A stretch of DNA of 64,000 bases, from positions 62,001 through 126,000 of the forward strand of contig NZ_WBOS01000008.1 in assembly GCF_008923245.1 (NCBI RefSeq), read 5' to 3'. Shown one piece after another: positions 16,623 to 25,410 of the stretch (its first letter is position 1; the number at the start of each line of letters is the position of its first letter). The notes beneath the pieces were generated by a model, which saw nothing but the letters and a program-made list of their open reading frames with translations, was not told where the DNA came from and made no database searches. Source of the stretch: Cytobacillus depressus (lineage in GTDB: Bacteria > Bacillota > Bacilli > Bacillales > Cytobacillaceae). The translations under genes and the position numbers were made by a program.

Positions 16623-18113
16623 TTATTGAATACCCTTCATAAAGCCTTGAATCTTTGGCGCTAAAGCAAAAAGGATGATGGCAAGCACGATGGATGCTCC
16701 GCCAATAACGCCAAAGTAAGTCATTTCTGTTGCAGGTGTGTAGAATTTAACGATTTGTGCATTAATTGCTTGAGCAGCTGCGCTTGATAAGAACCATAGG
16801 CTCATCGTTTGCGCTGAGAAGGCTGCAGGCGCTAATTTAGTCGTAGCTGAAAGACCAACTGGTGATAAACATAATTCACCAAGTACAACAATAAAATAGC
16901 TAAGAACAAGCCATAATGGATTAACCAATGAATCGGAGCCGCCAAAATAAGCCGGTAACAGGATCACAAGGAATGATATTCCCGAGAACAATAGAGCAAG
17001 TGAGAATTTTTGCGGAATAGTTGGCTGGCGTTTTCCTAATTTCACCCACAACCATGCAAAAACAGGCGCTAAGACAATAATAAATAACGGGTTCAACGAT
17101 TGGAACCAAGCAGGGGAAATGGTAATTCCCGCAAATTCTAGCTGTGTGCGTTTATCCGCATAACTAGCTAAAATGGTTGAACCTTGCTCTTGAATCGCCC
17201 AGAACATAACTGAAGCAATGAAAAGCGGGATATAAGCAATGATGCGTGAACGCTCTACATCATTTGTTTTCTTGCTGCGATACATCACAATGAAATAGGC
17301 TGTTGGGAGTAAAATACCTAATATTCCTACAAGTGCAATAAAGCTATCAAATGTTAAAAGCCCATTTGGAATCGCAATCGCAATTAGTACAGCAATCACA
17401 ACGGCAGCAAGTCCAAATCTTGTGAATACCTTCTTCTTTTCATCCGGTGAAAGCGGGTTGTGAACAATCGCTCCAGCTAGACCAAGATTTTTTTTCTTTG
17501 TAAAAATAAATACTAATAATCCTAAAAACATTCCGACAGCGGCAATTCCAAAACCTAAATGGAAGCTATATTTCATCACACCGCCGACAATTAACGGAGA
17601 AAGGAATCCTCCAAGGTTAATACTCATATAGAAAATACTAAAGCCGGAATCACGGCGATTATCTTCTTCGCTATAGATTTCACCGACAACACTTGATACG
17701 TTTGGTTTCAATAAACCAGTACCAAGAACAATAAGAACCATGGACACGAAGAATAATGTAATATTACCTGGTATCGCTAAGGCGATATGGCCAAGCATGA
17801 TTAATATTCCGCCATAGAATACACCCTTTGACGTTCCGAAAACCCGGTCAGCCAGCCAGCCCCCGATAATTCCTGACATGTATACGAGTGAACCATATAT
17901 GGACATAATGGCAAGCGCGGTAGGCTCGTCAATTCCTAGGCCGCCTTTAGACACTTCATAGTACATATAATAAACAAGGATTGCTCTCATTCCGTAGTAA
18001 GAGAAACGCTCCCAGAACTCCGTAAAGAACAGAGTTAATAGTCCTTTTGGATGACCAAAGAATCCTTTTTGAGGAACGCTTTCATAAATTTTCTTTTTAT
18101 CAAAAGCAGACAT
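16623..18113 (-). CDS. dtpT: Di-/tripeptide:H+ symporter, POT (PTR) family
   Basis: This 496-residue membrane protein has POT signatures FTEFWERFSYYGMRAIL (the ExxERF-type motif of helix 1), GGWLADRVFGTSKG and FSIFYMSINLGGFLSPL. These symporters take up di- and tripeptides using the proton gradient. About 14 helices are expected and the length is normal. TAAGGAGG precedes the start and a consensus promoter lies further upstream. Confidence 0.93.
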   Translation of the reverse strand: MSAFDKKKIYESVPQKGFFGHPKGLLTLFFTEFWERFSYYGMRAILVYYMYYEVSKGGLGIDEPTALAIMSIYGSLVYMSGIIGGWLADRVFGTSKGVFYGGILIMLGHIALAIPGNITLFFVSMVLIVLGTGLLKPNVSSVVGEIYSEEDNRRDSGFSIFYMSINLGGFLSPLIVGGVMKYSFHLGFGIAAVGMFLGLLVFIFTKKKNLGLAGAIVHNPLSPDEKKKVFTRFGLAAVVIAVLIAIAIPNGLLTFDSFIALVGILGILLPTAYFIVMYRSKKTNDVERSRIIAYIPLFIASVMFWAIQEQGSTILASYADKRTQLEFAGITISPAWFQSLNPLFIIVLAPVFAWLWVKLGKRQPTIPQKFSLALLFSGISFLVILLPAYFGGSDSLVNPLWLVLSYFIVVLGELCLSPVGLSATTKLAPAAFSAQTMSLWFLSSAAAQAINAQIVKFYTPATEMTYFGVIGGASIVLAIILFALAPKIQGFMKGIQ

Positions 18114-18137
18114 GCAAAAACCTCCTTATGTTATACT

Positions 18138-18167
18138 ATAATACTTTTGAGAGTTTGAAATTGTCAA
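18138..18167 (-). promoter_or_regulatory. Sigma-A promoter of dtpT
   Basis: On the minus strand consensus TTGACA (18167-18162), an 18-bp spacer and TATTAT (18143-18138) lie about 25 bases upstream of the start codon. The rest of the 306-bp gap to the next gene is AT-rich, with a TATAAT at 18391 that may serve the plus-strand thioesterase gene. Confidence 0.6.
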
Positions 18168-18419
18168 AAACTATTTTTGGAAAAGTGAAGGGGTTTCTTT
18201 AAAAGTCTAGGTTTATCAAGCCTTTGGCGTTCGAGGGCGAAGAAAAGTAAATTTTTTTGAAATAATAATTAAATTCAGATAGGATAGATTGGTTTTACTA
18301 TTTGCAAAAGACACAAAAATGATGAAACGAATTTCTCTTATTGTTTTTAAAATAATCTGAAAATGCATCTCTTATTTTTGCCAAATATTATATAATATTG
18401 GATAAAAGGGGGAGAAGGA

Positions 18420-18905
18420 ATGGAAGAAATAGTACTTCATGCAGTTCAAGATATATATCCGGATGATTTCGCCTGGTGTTATGGATGTGGCCGCTTAAAT
18501 GAGGGGGGGCATCACTTCCGGACAGGCTGGCAAGGGGAGCAAACAGTTACTATTTATACACCGAAAGAAGAACATACAGCCATTCCGGGTTTTGTATATG
18601 GCGGCTTGATTGCCTCTTTAGTTGATTGCCATGGGACAGGCTCAGCGTCATTAGCCCTTCATCGTAAAAATGGGCATGAGGTCGGAGACGGCGTCGAACC
18701 GCCGCGATTTGTCACAGGTTCTTTAAAGGTTGATTTTCTTAAACCAACTCCACAAGGTGTCCCTTTAAAAGTGGTCGGGACGGTGACAGAAATCCATCCG
18801 AAAAAGTGGCGAGTGGATGTAGAGGTTTTGGCAAATGATACGCCTTGTGCCCGCGGAGAGGTAATCGCCGTCGTCATGCCAAGCACATTTGCGAAAAAAG
18901 AATAG
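18420..18905 (+). CDS. PaaI-type hotdog thioesterase
   Basis: This 161-residue protein has the hotdog-fold core: CYGCGRLNEGGHHF at the N-terminus and HTAIPGFVYGGLIASLVDCHGTGSA, the helix with the catalytic acidic residue, then TGSLKVDFLKPTP. Proteins of this type hydrolyse acyl- or aryl-CoA thioesters; the physiological substrate is not predictable. The start is preceded by GGGGGAGAAGG. It stands alone, with no clear operon partner. The 3' flank is a long copy of the dispersed hairpin element. Confidence 0.82.
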   Translation: MEEIVLHAVQDIYPDDFAWCYGCGRLNEGGHHFRTGWQGEQTVTIYTPKEEHTAIPGFVYGGLIASLVDCHGTGSASLALHRKNGHEVGDGVEPPRFVTGSLKVDFLKPTPQGVPLKVVGTVTEIHPKKWRVDVEVLANDTPCARGEVIAVVMPSTFAKKE

Positions 18906-18953
18906 CAGACAAAATAAGAGAAGCGGGAGATAGATATTCCTGCTTCTTTCGTT

Positions 18954-19192
18954 TGTCTAGCTCCAGCGCCTACCCCCGACGTACAGGACGTACTAGTGTC
19001 GACAATGCGACAGGACGTCGCGTTTTTGTCGACCTCGAGGTCACAAGCCAATCGGCCCAGAAAGGTAAAGTACACCTTTCCGGGCCGATCGTCTTGTGCT
19101 TGTCGGGGGTGAACACAAAGGAAAGCTTCTATGATTAATCATCGCAGGAACAATTGTCCTTTAATTGTTCCGAAGGCGCTTACGCTTTTCTA
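18954..19192 (+). repeat. Dispersed hairpin element, copy D (with two insertions)
   Basis: The family ends TGTCTAGCTCCAGCGCC and GGCGCTTACGCTTTTCT are present, but about 57 bases are added in the left arm (around CGACGTACAGGACGTAC) and about 60 in the right (around AACAATTGTCCTTTAATTG). Both insertions are themselves partly self-complementary. Core arms ACCCCC/GGGGGT and CACAAG/CTTGTG still pair, and the apex is extended by ATCGGCCC/GGGCCGAT, a pairing not found in other copies. Confidence 0.8.
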
Positions 19193-19283
19193 TTTTAGGT
19201 GCAATCATAAATCTCTTTATCTCTTTGTAAAATGGGGAAAGGGGATAAATTTTAAAAAAATTGCGGTGAAAAGGAGTTTGCTT

Positions 19284-20003
19284 ATGTTAACGACCATTTT
19301 GTTTATTTTCATTGTTTTATTAGCGTCCGTTTTGCAGGCGAGCACGGGGTTTGGCTTTTCTCTGATGGCTACTCCCTTTCTGTTTTTAATATTTGAACCC
19401 CGGGAGGCCGTCCAGATTAACTTAATATTATCCCTTGCGATTTCTTGTACATTAGTTCCGAAATTGAAAAACGAAATCGACTTTGCCGTTTTAAAGAGAA
19501 TTACCATCGGCAGTGTGGCTGGGCTACCTATAGGACTTCTCGTTTATTTAGTATTAAATTTGAATATATTGAAGGTTGTTATAAGCATCATTATTCTTTT
19601 ATCAACCGTATTGCTTATGCTCAAACTTCGTATTAAACAGACAAAAGTTAGAGATTTCATCGTAGGTGGAATTTCCGGAGCTTTTACGGTGAGTATGGGA
19701 ATTGCCGGGCCGCCATTATTGCTTTATTTTGCCGGAACCGATACAGAAAAAGAAAAGCTGCGGAGCACTGCACTTGCCTTTTATTTGTTTATTTACTCCA
19801 TCAGTTTAATATCCCATGTCACTTTTGCCGGCACAGCGAAAGTAATATGGTTCTCTAGTGCTTATGCAATTCCCCTTATCATAATTGGGCTTATATTAGG
19901 GCAATTCCTATACAAGAGGATGAATGAAAGGCTTTTTATGATTCTTATTTATATTATTTTGCTGATTACCGGGTCGCAATTGTTATACAACTCTCTTGGT
20001 TAA
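19284..20003 (+). CDS. TauE/SafE-family anion exporter (TSUP)
   Basis: This 239-residue membrane protein has the two TSUP half motifs: LQASTGFGFSLMATPFLFL near the N-terminus and VGGISGAFTVSMGIAGPPLLLYF in the middle, with about 7-8 hydrophobic segments. Members move sulfite, sulfoacetate or other organosulfur anions, or related small anions. I chose the ATG at 19284, which has AAAAGGAG seven bases upstream; the frame stays open back into the repeat element, but that part is not protein-like. It precedes the glucosidase gene by 24 bases. Confidence 0.85.
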   Translation: MLTTILFIFIVLLASVLQASTGFGFSLMATPFLFLIFEPREAVQINLILSLAISCTLVPKLKNEIDFAVLKRITIGSVAGLPIGLLVYLVLNLNILKVVISIIILLSTVLLMLKLRIKQTKVRDFIVGGISGAFTVSMGIAGPPLLLYFAGTDTEKEKLRSTALAFYLFIYSISLISHVTFAGTAKVIWFSSAYAIPLIIIGLILGQFLYKRMNERLFMILIYIILLITGSQLLYNSLG

Positions 20004-20027
20004 AAAATAATAGGGGGGTCCTGCGGC

Positions 20028-21689
20028 ATGAAGGAATGGTGGAAGGAAGCGATTGTGTATCAAATTTATCCGCGGAGCTTTCAAGACTCCAATGGGGATG
20101 GGATTGGAGACATTCAAGGGATCATTCAAAGGTTGGATTACATTCAGAGCTTAGGGGTAGATACCATTTGGATTTGTCCGATGTTTAAATCCCCGAATGA
20201 TGATAATGGCTATGATATTGCGGATTATAAAGAGATCATGGATGATTTTGGCACAATGGACGACTTTGATCAGCTGCTTGACGAGGTTCATAACCGGGGA
20301 ATGAAGCTGATCATTGATCTTGTGCTCAATCATACGAGTGATGAGCATCCTTGGTTCATTGAATCCCGTTCTTCGAAGGATCACCCGAAAAGAGATTGGT
20401 ATATTTGGCGTGATGGAAAAGACGGCCGTGAACCGAATAACTGGGAAAGTATTTTTGGCGGTTCGGCTTGGGAGTACGACGAGAAGACAAAGCAATATTA
20501 TCTTCATATTTTTTCAGTAAAGCAGCCTGATTTAAATTGGGAAAATAAAGCGGTTCGCGATGCCCTTTACGAAATAGTCAATTGGTGGATCGATAAGGGG
20601 ATTGATGGCTTTCGGATTGATGCCATTAGCCATATTAAAAAGCGGGCTGGCCTTCCCGATCTTCCTAACCGGAAGAAGTTGAAATATGTCCCTTCCTTTC
20701 CTATGCATCTGAATCAAGAAGGAATTCATGACTTTTTAGAGGAGTTCAAAAACGAGACCTATGGACGCACAAATGTCATGACGGTCGGGGAGGCAAACGG
20801 AGCATCGGTCGAGGATGCAAACCTGTGGGTAGGGTCTAAGCACGGGAAGATGAATATGATCTTTCAGTTTGAACATCTCGGCCTTTGGGACCCTGTTGAA
20901 AATAAACGAGAATTGGATATTGTTGAATTAAAAAAGGTGATGACAAAATGGCAAAAGGGTTTGGAAAACGATGGCTGGAATGCATTATTCCTCGAAAATC
21001 ATGATAAACCGCGTATTGTGTCAACTTGGGGAAATGATGGGCTATATTGGCGGGAAAGTGCCACTGCCTTTGGAGCGATGTATTTCTTCATGAAAGGGAC
21101 ACCATTTATTTATCAAGGACAAGAAATCGGTATGACAAATGTTCCATTTACTTCAATTGAGGATTTTAATGATGTGGCAACGAAAAATCTTTATAAGAAA
21201 AATCAAAGTGAAGGCATAGATCATGAGGATATAATGGAACTCATCAGGGCTTCTTCACGGGACAATTGCCGTACACCAATGCAATGGTCAGCCAAGGCTA
21301 ACGCGGGATTTACAACAGGCCAGCCGTGGTTAAAGGTCAATCCAAATTTCAAAAACATTCATATTGAGGCGCAGTTGCAGGATGATGGATCTGTCCTTTC
21401 TTTTTATCGAAAAATGATTCAGTTGCGGAAAAGGCATCAAGTGTTTATCAATGGAAAATATGATTTATTGAAGAAAAAAGACAAGCAAATTTACGCTTAT
21501 ACACGCACATTTAAAGGTGAGAAAGCAATCGTTATAACGAATTTATCTGTACGGGATGCCTATTTTAGGATGGGGAAATTACGTGTGAGCTCGGAACAGC
21601 TCCTTCTGCATAATTACACAGTTCAACCTCACGAGCCAACATCATCACTAGCTTTAAAGCCTTATGAGGCACGTGTCTATCTGATTTAA
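20028..21689 (+). CDS. Alpha-glucosidase, GH13 (oligo-1,6-glucosidase / MalL type)
   Basis: This 553-residue cytoplasmic enzyme has no signal peptide. The GH13 conserved regions are DLVLNHTSDEH (residues 97-107), GFRIDAI with nucleophile Asp198, MTVGEAN with acid/base Glu255 and FLENHDKPR with Asp326. This family hydrolyses terminal alpha-1,4 or alpha-1,6 glucosidic bonds of isomaltose, sucrose or trehalose-6-P type substrates. VLNHTSDEH and the length fit oligo-1,6-glucosidase best. GGGGGG precedes the ATG. No sugar transporter or regulator is adjacent, so the inducing sugar is unknown. Confidence 0.9.
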   Translation: MKEWWKEAIVYQIYPRSFQDSNGDGIGDIQGIIQRLDYIQSLGVDTIWICPMFKSPNDDNGYDIADYKEIMDDFGTMDDFDQLLDEVHNRGMKLIIDLVLNHTSDEHPWFIESRSSKDHPKRDWYIWRDGKDGREPNNWESIFGGSAWEYDEKTKQYYLHIFSVKQPDLNWENKAVRDALYEIVNWWIDKGIDGFRIDAISHIKKRAGLPDLPNRKKLKYVPSFPMHLNQEGIHDFLEEFKNETYGRTNVMTVGEANGASVEDANLWVGSKHGKMNMIFQFEHLGLWDPVENKRELDIVELKKVMTKWQKGLENDGWNALFLENHDKPRIVSTWGNDGLYWRESATAFGAMYFFMKGTPFIYQGQEIGMTNVPFTSIEDFNDVATKNLYKKNQSEGIDHEDIMELIRASSRDNCRTPMQWSAKANAGFTTGQPWLKVNPNFKNIHIEAQLQDDGSVLSFYRKMIQLRKRHQVFINGKYDLLKKKDKQIYAYTRTFKGEKAIVITNLSVRDAYFRMGKLRVSSEQLLLHNYTVQPHEPTSSLALKPYEARVYLI

Positions 21690-21754
21690 ACACTTTTTCA
21701 CCTCCAAGTAAAAGTGGTAAAATAAAGGAAACATTTTGACAAGGAGTACTGAAC

Positions 21755-22234
21755 ATGGCTCAAGGGAAAACAAATGCAATGCGCATTCTCGATTCGAAAA
21801 AAGTACGATATGAATTGATCACTTATGAAAATCAAGATGGAAAAATTGACGGCGTCTCTGTCGCCGAAAAGATCCAAAAAGATCTGCAGGAAGTGTATAA
21901 AACTCTAGTTGCTCATGGAAACAGCAAGCAAATATATGTATTTATCATTCCAGTGGAGGCAGAGCTAGATTTAAAGAGGGCGGCAAAGGCAGCCGGCGAA
22001 AAGAAGATAGAAATGATTGCGGTCAAAGATATTCAAAAGCTGTCGGGCTATATCCGCGGCGGCTGCTCACCCATCGGCATGAAAAAGCAGTATCCAAGCT
22101 TTATTGATAAACAGGCTTTGGAGCTTGAAACTATCATAGTCAGCGGCGGGAAAATTGGGATTCAGGTCGAGCTGGCCGTCGAGGATCTGACCAATGTTAT
22201 TCAAGCTGAGCTAGCAGATATTTGTAAGGATTAA
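21755..22234 (+). CDS. ybaK: Cys-tRNA(Pro)/aminoacyl-tRNA deacylase, YbaK/EbsC family
   Basis: This 159-residue protein is full length for the INS-like trans-editing family. Motifs are VYKTLVAHGNSKQIYVFIIP, containing the catalytic lysine region, and GYIRGGCSPIGMKK, the family signature. These enzymes clear Cys from misacylated tRNA(Pro) or other tRNAs in the cytoplasm. The ATG is preceded by AAGGAG and the gene ends in its own terminator. Confidence 0.9.
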   Translation: MAQGKTNAMRILDSKKVRYELITYENQDGKIDGVSVAEKIQKDLQEVYKTLVAHGNSKQIYVFIIPVEAELDLKRAAKAAGEKKIEMIAVKDIQKLSGYIRGGCSPIGMKKQYPSFIDKQALELETIIVSGGKIGIQVELAVEDLTNVIQAELADICKD

Positions 22235-22260
22235 AATGGTTGATAGGAATAGGGATTCTG

Positions 22261-22290
22261 CCACGGACTTTGAGTTCCGTGGTTTTTTTT
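22261..22290 (+). terminator. Terminator of the ybaK-like gene
   Basis: CCACGGA (22261-22267) pairs with TCCGTGG (22276-22282), followed by eight T residues. Confidence 0.8.
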
Positions 22291-22480
22291 GGGCAGGAAA
22301 GTGCCAAAGAGGAGAAAGCTGTCCGAAAGGAAACCTCGACTACTGAATCTCTACTTTTTAACGGCCTGTCCGTGGAAAGCGAAAACAATTCCCTAAGTAG
22401 GCTTTCACCCATTCCCCTCATTTAGCATATGGTAAAGATGAAGATAAATTAGGCAAGTGAACGGGAAAGGACGTGTAATT

Positions 22481-23578
22481 GTGGCTGGAAAAATTTTAAA
22501 TTACTTTGGTGGCGGAAATACAGCACGTGGTTTTTACAGCTTGTTCGAGTCAAACCTACAAGGGCTTGAACGGTTATTCATCTTAAAAGGCGGTCCTGGA
22601 ACGGGAAAGTCTTCACTCATGAAAGCGATTGGAGCGGAATGGGCGGAAAAGGGATATGATATTGAGTATATTCATTGCTCGTCAGACAACAACTCGATTG
22701 ATGGAGTGATCATTCCTGCGCTAAAAGTAGGAATTGTCGACGGGACAGCTCCACATGTAATTGAACCGAAAACGCCTGGTGCCATTGAAGAATATGTAAA
22801 TCTTGGTGAGGCATGGAACCGAGAAGCGTTGACAGAACAGAAGGATGACATTACGCGAATTAATCAGCAGGTGAGTCTTTCTTTTGAAACAGCTTATAGC
22901 CGTTTAGCAGAAGCGCTTAAAATACATGATAAATGGGAAAAAGTTTATATTGAAAATATGGACTTTACGAAAGCCGATCAGCTCAAAAGACAATTACTAA
23001 AGAAATTCTTCGGAAATATGCATTTGAATAAATCCTCTGATATTAAGCATCGCTTCCTTGGAGCGGCCACTCCGCTAGGCGCCGTTGATTTTGTTCAAAA
23101 CTTAACAGAAGGACTGTCAAAGCGTTACTTTCTAAAAGGCCGTGCAGGGACGGGGAAATCGACGTTGCTGAGAGCATTAGCGGCGGAGGCGGAGGAACGC
23201 GGGATTGATATTGAAATTTACCATTGCGGATTCGACCCTCATAGCCTTGATATGCTAATTTTCCGTGAGCTCGGTCTTGCCATTTTTGATAGCACAAGTC
23301 CGCACGAATATTTTCCAGACCGGGCGGGAGATGAAATTATTGATACGTACGAAATCACGGTCACTCCAGGCACGGATGAGATTTTTGCCGAACAAATATC
23401 AGAAATTAGCGGGCAATATAAAGCTAAAATGAAGGAAGCCATTACCTATTTAGCCCGGGCGAAGGCGCAGCGGGAGGCATTAGAGAAAATTTATATAGAG
23501 GCCATGGATTTTACGAAAGTTGATCAAATGCGAAAGAATATCCGCGCGGAAATTCTACAACTGACTGAAAAGGCATAA
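22481..23578 (+). CDS. Twin P-loop ATPase of unknown function (PRK06851-like)
   Basis: This 365-residue protein carries two tandem ATPase-like halves. The first has Walker A KGGPGTGKSSLMKA (about residue 37), the second KGRAGTGKSTLLRA (about residue 220). Each is followed by an IEIYHC/IEYIHC strand with a nearby histidine-cysteine pair and ends with the near-identical phrase YIENMDFTKADQ/YIEAMDFTKVDQ, so the protein arose by internal duplication. I recognise the family as a conserved Firmicutes protein without known role. GTG 22481 is chosen from AAAGGA nine bases upstream. No operon partner is visible. Confidence 0.75.
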   Translation: MAGKILNYFGGGNTARGFYSLFESNLQGLERLFILKGGPGTGKSSLMKAIGAEWAEKGYDIEYIHCSSDNNSIDGVIIPALKVGIVDGTAPHVIEPKTPGAIEEYVNLGEAWNREALTEQKDDITRINQQVSLSFETAYSRLAEALKIHDKWEKVYIENMDFTKADQLKRQLLKKFFGNMHLNKSSDIKHRFLGAATPLGAVDFVQNLTEGLSKRYFLKGRAGTGKSTLLRALAAEAEERGIDIEIYHCGFDPHSLDMLIFRELGLAIFDSTSPHEYFPDRAGDEIIDTYEITVTPGTDEIFAEQISEISGQYKAKMKEAITYLARAKAQREALEKIYIEAMDFTKVDQMRKNIRAEILQLTEKA

Positions 23579-23682
23579 TGGCGATTGGCTATGTAACAAA
23601 CAAAACAATTGATACTGCTAAACACCCAACATAGGCGATTTGCATACATTAAAGGGAGCTTAAATGAGGAGGAGTTAAATAA

Positions 23683-24120
23683 ATGGATATTAGAAATTAC
23701 CCTTATTCATTGCCCTTACATGTAAATCAGCCTGCTTTTGATGAAAGAGCATTTCCTGGTGGAGGATTTGGCCCTCCAGGATTTCCGCCAGGAGGACCGC
23801 CACCTTCGCCTCCACCAGGAGGGTTTCAACCGGGATATCCGTCGGGAGGGCAGCTAGGAGGACCGCCATCTTCGCCTCCACCTGCCTTTATTCCGCAAAT
23901 GCTTCAGTCCTTTACCCCTTATGCAGTTGAACTGGCTTCGATAAGAAGATGCTTGTACCGCTTTACTCATGTTTGGCTGGACAGTGGCCGTAGCTTCTGG
24001 TTCTATCCAGTATCTATAGGAAGGAACTTTGTTGCTGGCTGGCGCTGGAGCAGAAGACAAAACCGCTGGGTATACTGGGGCACAGACATCCGCAGAATCT
24101 ACCACTTACGATGCTTCTAG
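23683..24120 (+). CDS. Pro/Gly-rich protein with conserved aromatic C-terminal domain, function unknown
   Basis: This 145-residue protein has a low-complexity N-terminal half (residues 25-68) made of PPGG/PPSPPP and GGFQPGYP runs. It is joined to a C-terminal domain rich in aromatic and basic residues, including LYRFTHVWLDSGRSFWFY and GWRWSRRQNRWVYWGTD. There is no signal peptide or membrane segment. I recall similar Bacillus proteins of unknown role; a spore-surface or coat function would fit the composition but is only a guess. GAGGAG precedes the ATG. The stop codon touches a GGTGTCAGACACC palindrome. Confidence 0.7.
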   Translation: MDIRNYPYSLPLHVNQPAFDERAFPGGGFGPPGFPPGGPPPSPPPGGFQPGYPSGGQLGGPPSSPPPAFIPQMLQSFTPYAVELASIRRCLYRFTHVWLDSGRSFWFYPVSIGRNFVAGWRWSRRQNRWVYWGTDIRRIYHLRCF

Positions 24121-24190
24121 GTGTCTGCTTCTAGGTGTCAGACACCGACCGTGGACAGTGTGATAAATTTATTTTTTTGGGGTGGACACT
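24121..24190. repeat. Palindromic GGTGTCNGACACC element, copy 1
   Basis: It contains the perfect palindrome GGTGTCAGACACC at 24134-24146 and a partial direct repeat CTAGGTGTC in front, followed by ACCGTGGACAGTG and GGTGGACAC. The same palindrome and GTGGACA-like sequences recur at 27600-27663. It lies immediately after a stop codon. Confidence 0.55.
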
Positions 24191-24218
24191 TTAAAAATAG
24201 GAATACTATTAGGAAACA

Positions 24219-24256
24219 AAAAAGGCGAACTATCAATTGTTCGTCTTTTGCTTTTC
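24219..24256 (+). terminator. Terminator before the small membrane-protein gene
   Basis: AAAGGCGAAC (24221-24230) pairs with GTTCGTCTTT (24239-24248) with one G-U pair, followed by TGCTTTTCTT. Confidence 0.6.
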
Positions 24257-24312
24257 TTAGGCTACAATTAATTTCTGAAAAATGTTAAAATTATACAAAG
24301 GAGTGATGAAAG

Positions 24313-24504
24313 ATGATGTGGTTCCTGATCATCCTTTGTGTATCATTGCTTGGCATTGGCGTTTTAATTGATTGGTGGAATAAGAAAAATGGCAAAGGCT
24401 TCGACCAAGAGGAAAATCAGAAGCATGTGTCAGAATCGGAAAGAGCTTATGTTGAATCGTATATGCATAATGCGAAAAATGACCATTCGGACGGACCATT
24501 TTAA
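24313..24504 (+). CDS. Small single-pass membrane protein, unknown function
   Basis: This 63-residue protein has one N-terminal membrane segment (MMWFLIILCVSLLGIGVLI), then a charged hydrophilic tail with ESERAYVESYMH. AAAGGAG lies nine bases before the ATG and a terminator follows, so I take it as a real single gene. I do not recognise a functional family. Confidence 0.7.
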   Translation: MMWFLIILCVSLLGIGVLIDWWNKKNGKGFDQEENQKHVSESERAYVESYMHNAKNDHSDGPF

Positions 24505-24512
24505 CATTATTA

Positions 24513-24558
24513 AGAAGGGTATGACTGCTATTGCTTTTGAGCGCGGTGATGCCCTTTT
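24513..24558 (+). terminator. Terminator of the small membrane-protein gene
   Basis: AAGGGTATGACTGC pairs with GCGGTGATGCCCTT, allowing G-U pairs and one mismatch, followed by TTTT. Confidence 0.6.
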
Positions 24559-24611
24559 TTCATATGGTTAGAAGATGCTAGAATATATGAAAATGAATAA
24601 GGAGCGATAAA

Positions 24612-25271
24612 ATGATCCAATTATTAATTGATCTTTTTGAACAGAATCGGGATGAAGAAAAAGCTGTCCCAATGGAAAATTACATGAAAAACCACTTCCG
24701 TTTTCTTGGCATCAAATCACCGGAAAGAAAAGCTTTAATGAAGCAATTTTTTCAGGAAAGCGGTGTGCTAAAACAGGAATTTCAGCCAGACTTTGTGACA
24801 GCTCTTTGGGATAAGGAGGAAAGGGAATACCAGTATGCAGCAATGGATTATTTGGAGCGGTTTCTGAAAAAGCTGGACAGGCAGTACCTTCCTTTAATCG
24901 AGCAGCTGATTCAAACAAGGCCGTGGTGGGATACGGTAGATTTGCTTGCATCGAAAGCGGTGGGGGCGATCGCTGCCAAGAACCCAGAAGTCATTGCGGA
25001 ATCTATCGAAGGCTGGGCTTATGGCGATCATCTCTGGCTCCGCAGAACAGCTATACTTTTTCAGCTTAAATATAAAGAGAAAACAGATGAGGACCTCCTC
25101 TACCGCTATATTCGGCAAAATAAAGAAGATAAAGAGTTTTTTATCCAAAAAGCGATTGGCTGGGCGTTAAGAGAATACTCGAAAACCAACCCTGACTCTG
25201 TCAAGAGCTTCATTGAATCGACTTCCTTGCCGAGCTTGAGTGTGAGGGAGGGGAGTAAATATATTTCTTGA
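24612..25271 (+). CDS. DNA alkylation repair protein, AlkD-like HEAT-repeat glycosylase
   Basis: This 219-residue all-helical protein matches the AlkD family, which excises bulky or cationic alkylated bases (N3-methyladenine, N7-methylguanine) without base flipping. Visible signatures are RPWWDTVDLLA, with the aromatic and catalytic Asp region, HLWLRRTAILFQLKYK, and FFIQKAIGWALREYSKTNP. AAGGAG precedes the ATG. There are no neighbouring alkylation-response genes. The C-terminus (SVREGSKYIS) lacks the usual last helix turns but length is near normal. Confidence 0.88.
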   Translation: MIQLLIDLFEQNRDEEKAVPMENYMKNHFRFLGIKSPERKALMKQFFQESGVLKQEFQPDFVTALWDKEEREYQYAAMDYLERFLKKLDRQYLPLIEQLIQTRPWWDTVDLLASKAVGAIAAKNPEVIAESIEGWAYGDHLWLRRTAILFQLKYKEKTDEDLLYRYIRQNKEDKEFFIQKAIGWALREYSKTNPDSVKSFIESTSLPSLSVREGSKYIS

Positions 25272-25279
25272 TAGGTTAA

Positions 25280-25340
25280 TTGGCTGACAAACCGATTGAA
25301 CTTGCTGACAAATGCCTTAAATTGGCCGACAAATTTATTT
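25280..25340. repeat. Degenerate 21-bp tandem repeat (GGCYGACAAA), three units
   Basis: TTGGCTGACAAA, CTTGCTGACAAA and TTGGCCGACAAA have their GCYGAC cores at 25283, 25304 and 25325, exactly 21 bp apart. The element lies between the AlkD-like gene and the lipoprotein gene. A related core occurs at 48211-48296. Confidence 0.65.
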
Positions 25341-25410
25341 ACGCGAGGTTTAAAGCTTGTAATGAACTGGCGAAAATAGGGTTAATAGTAGATTCGGAAG
25401 GAGAAGCGGA

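Noticed and set aside
19131-19283. N-terminal extension of the TauE/SafE protein
   Set aside because: It comes from repeat copy D and flanking DNA; a good ribosome site lies before ATG 19284.
22240-22425. 61-codon frame after the ybaK-like gene
   Set aside because: It begins before and runs through the terminator hairpin and has no protein-like features.
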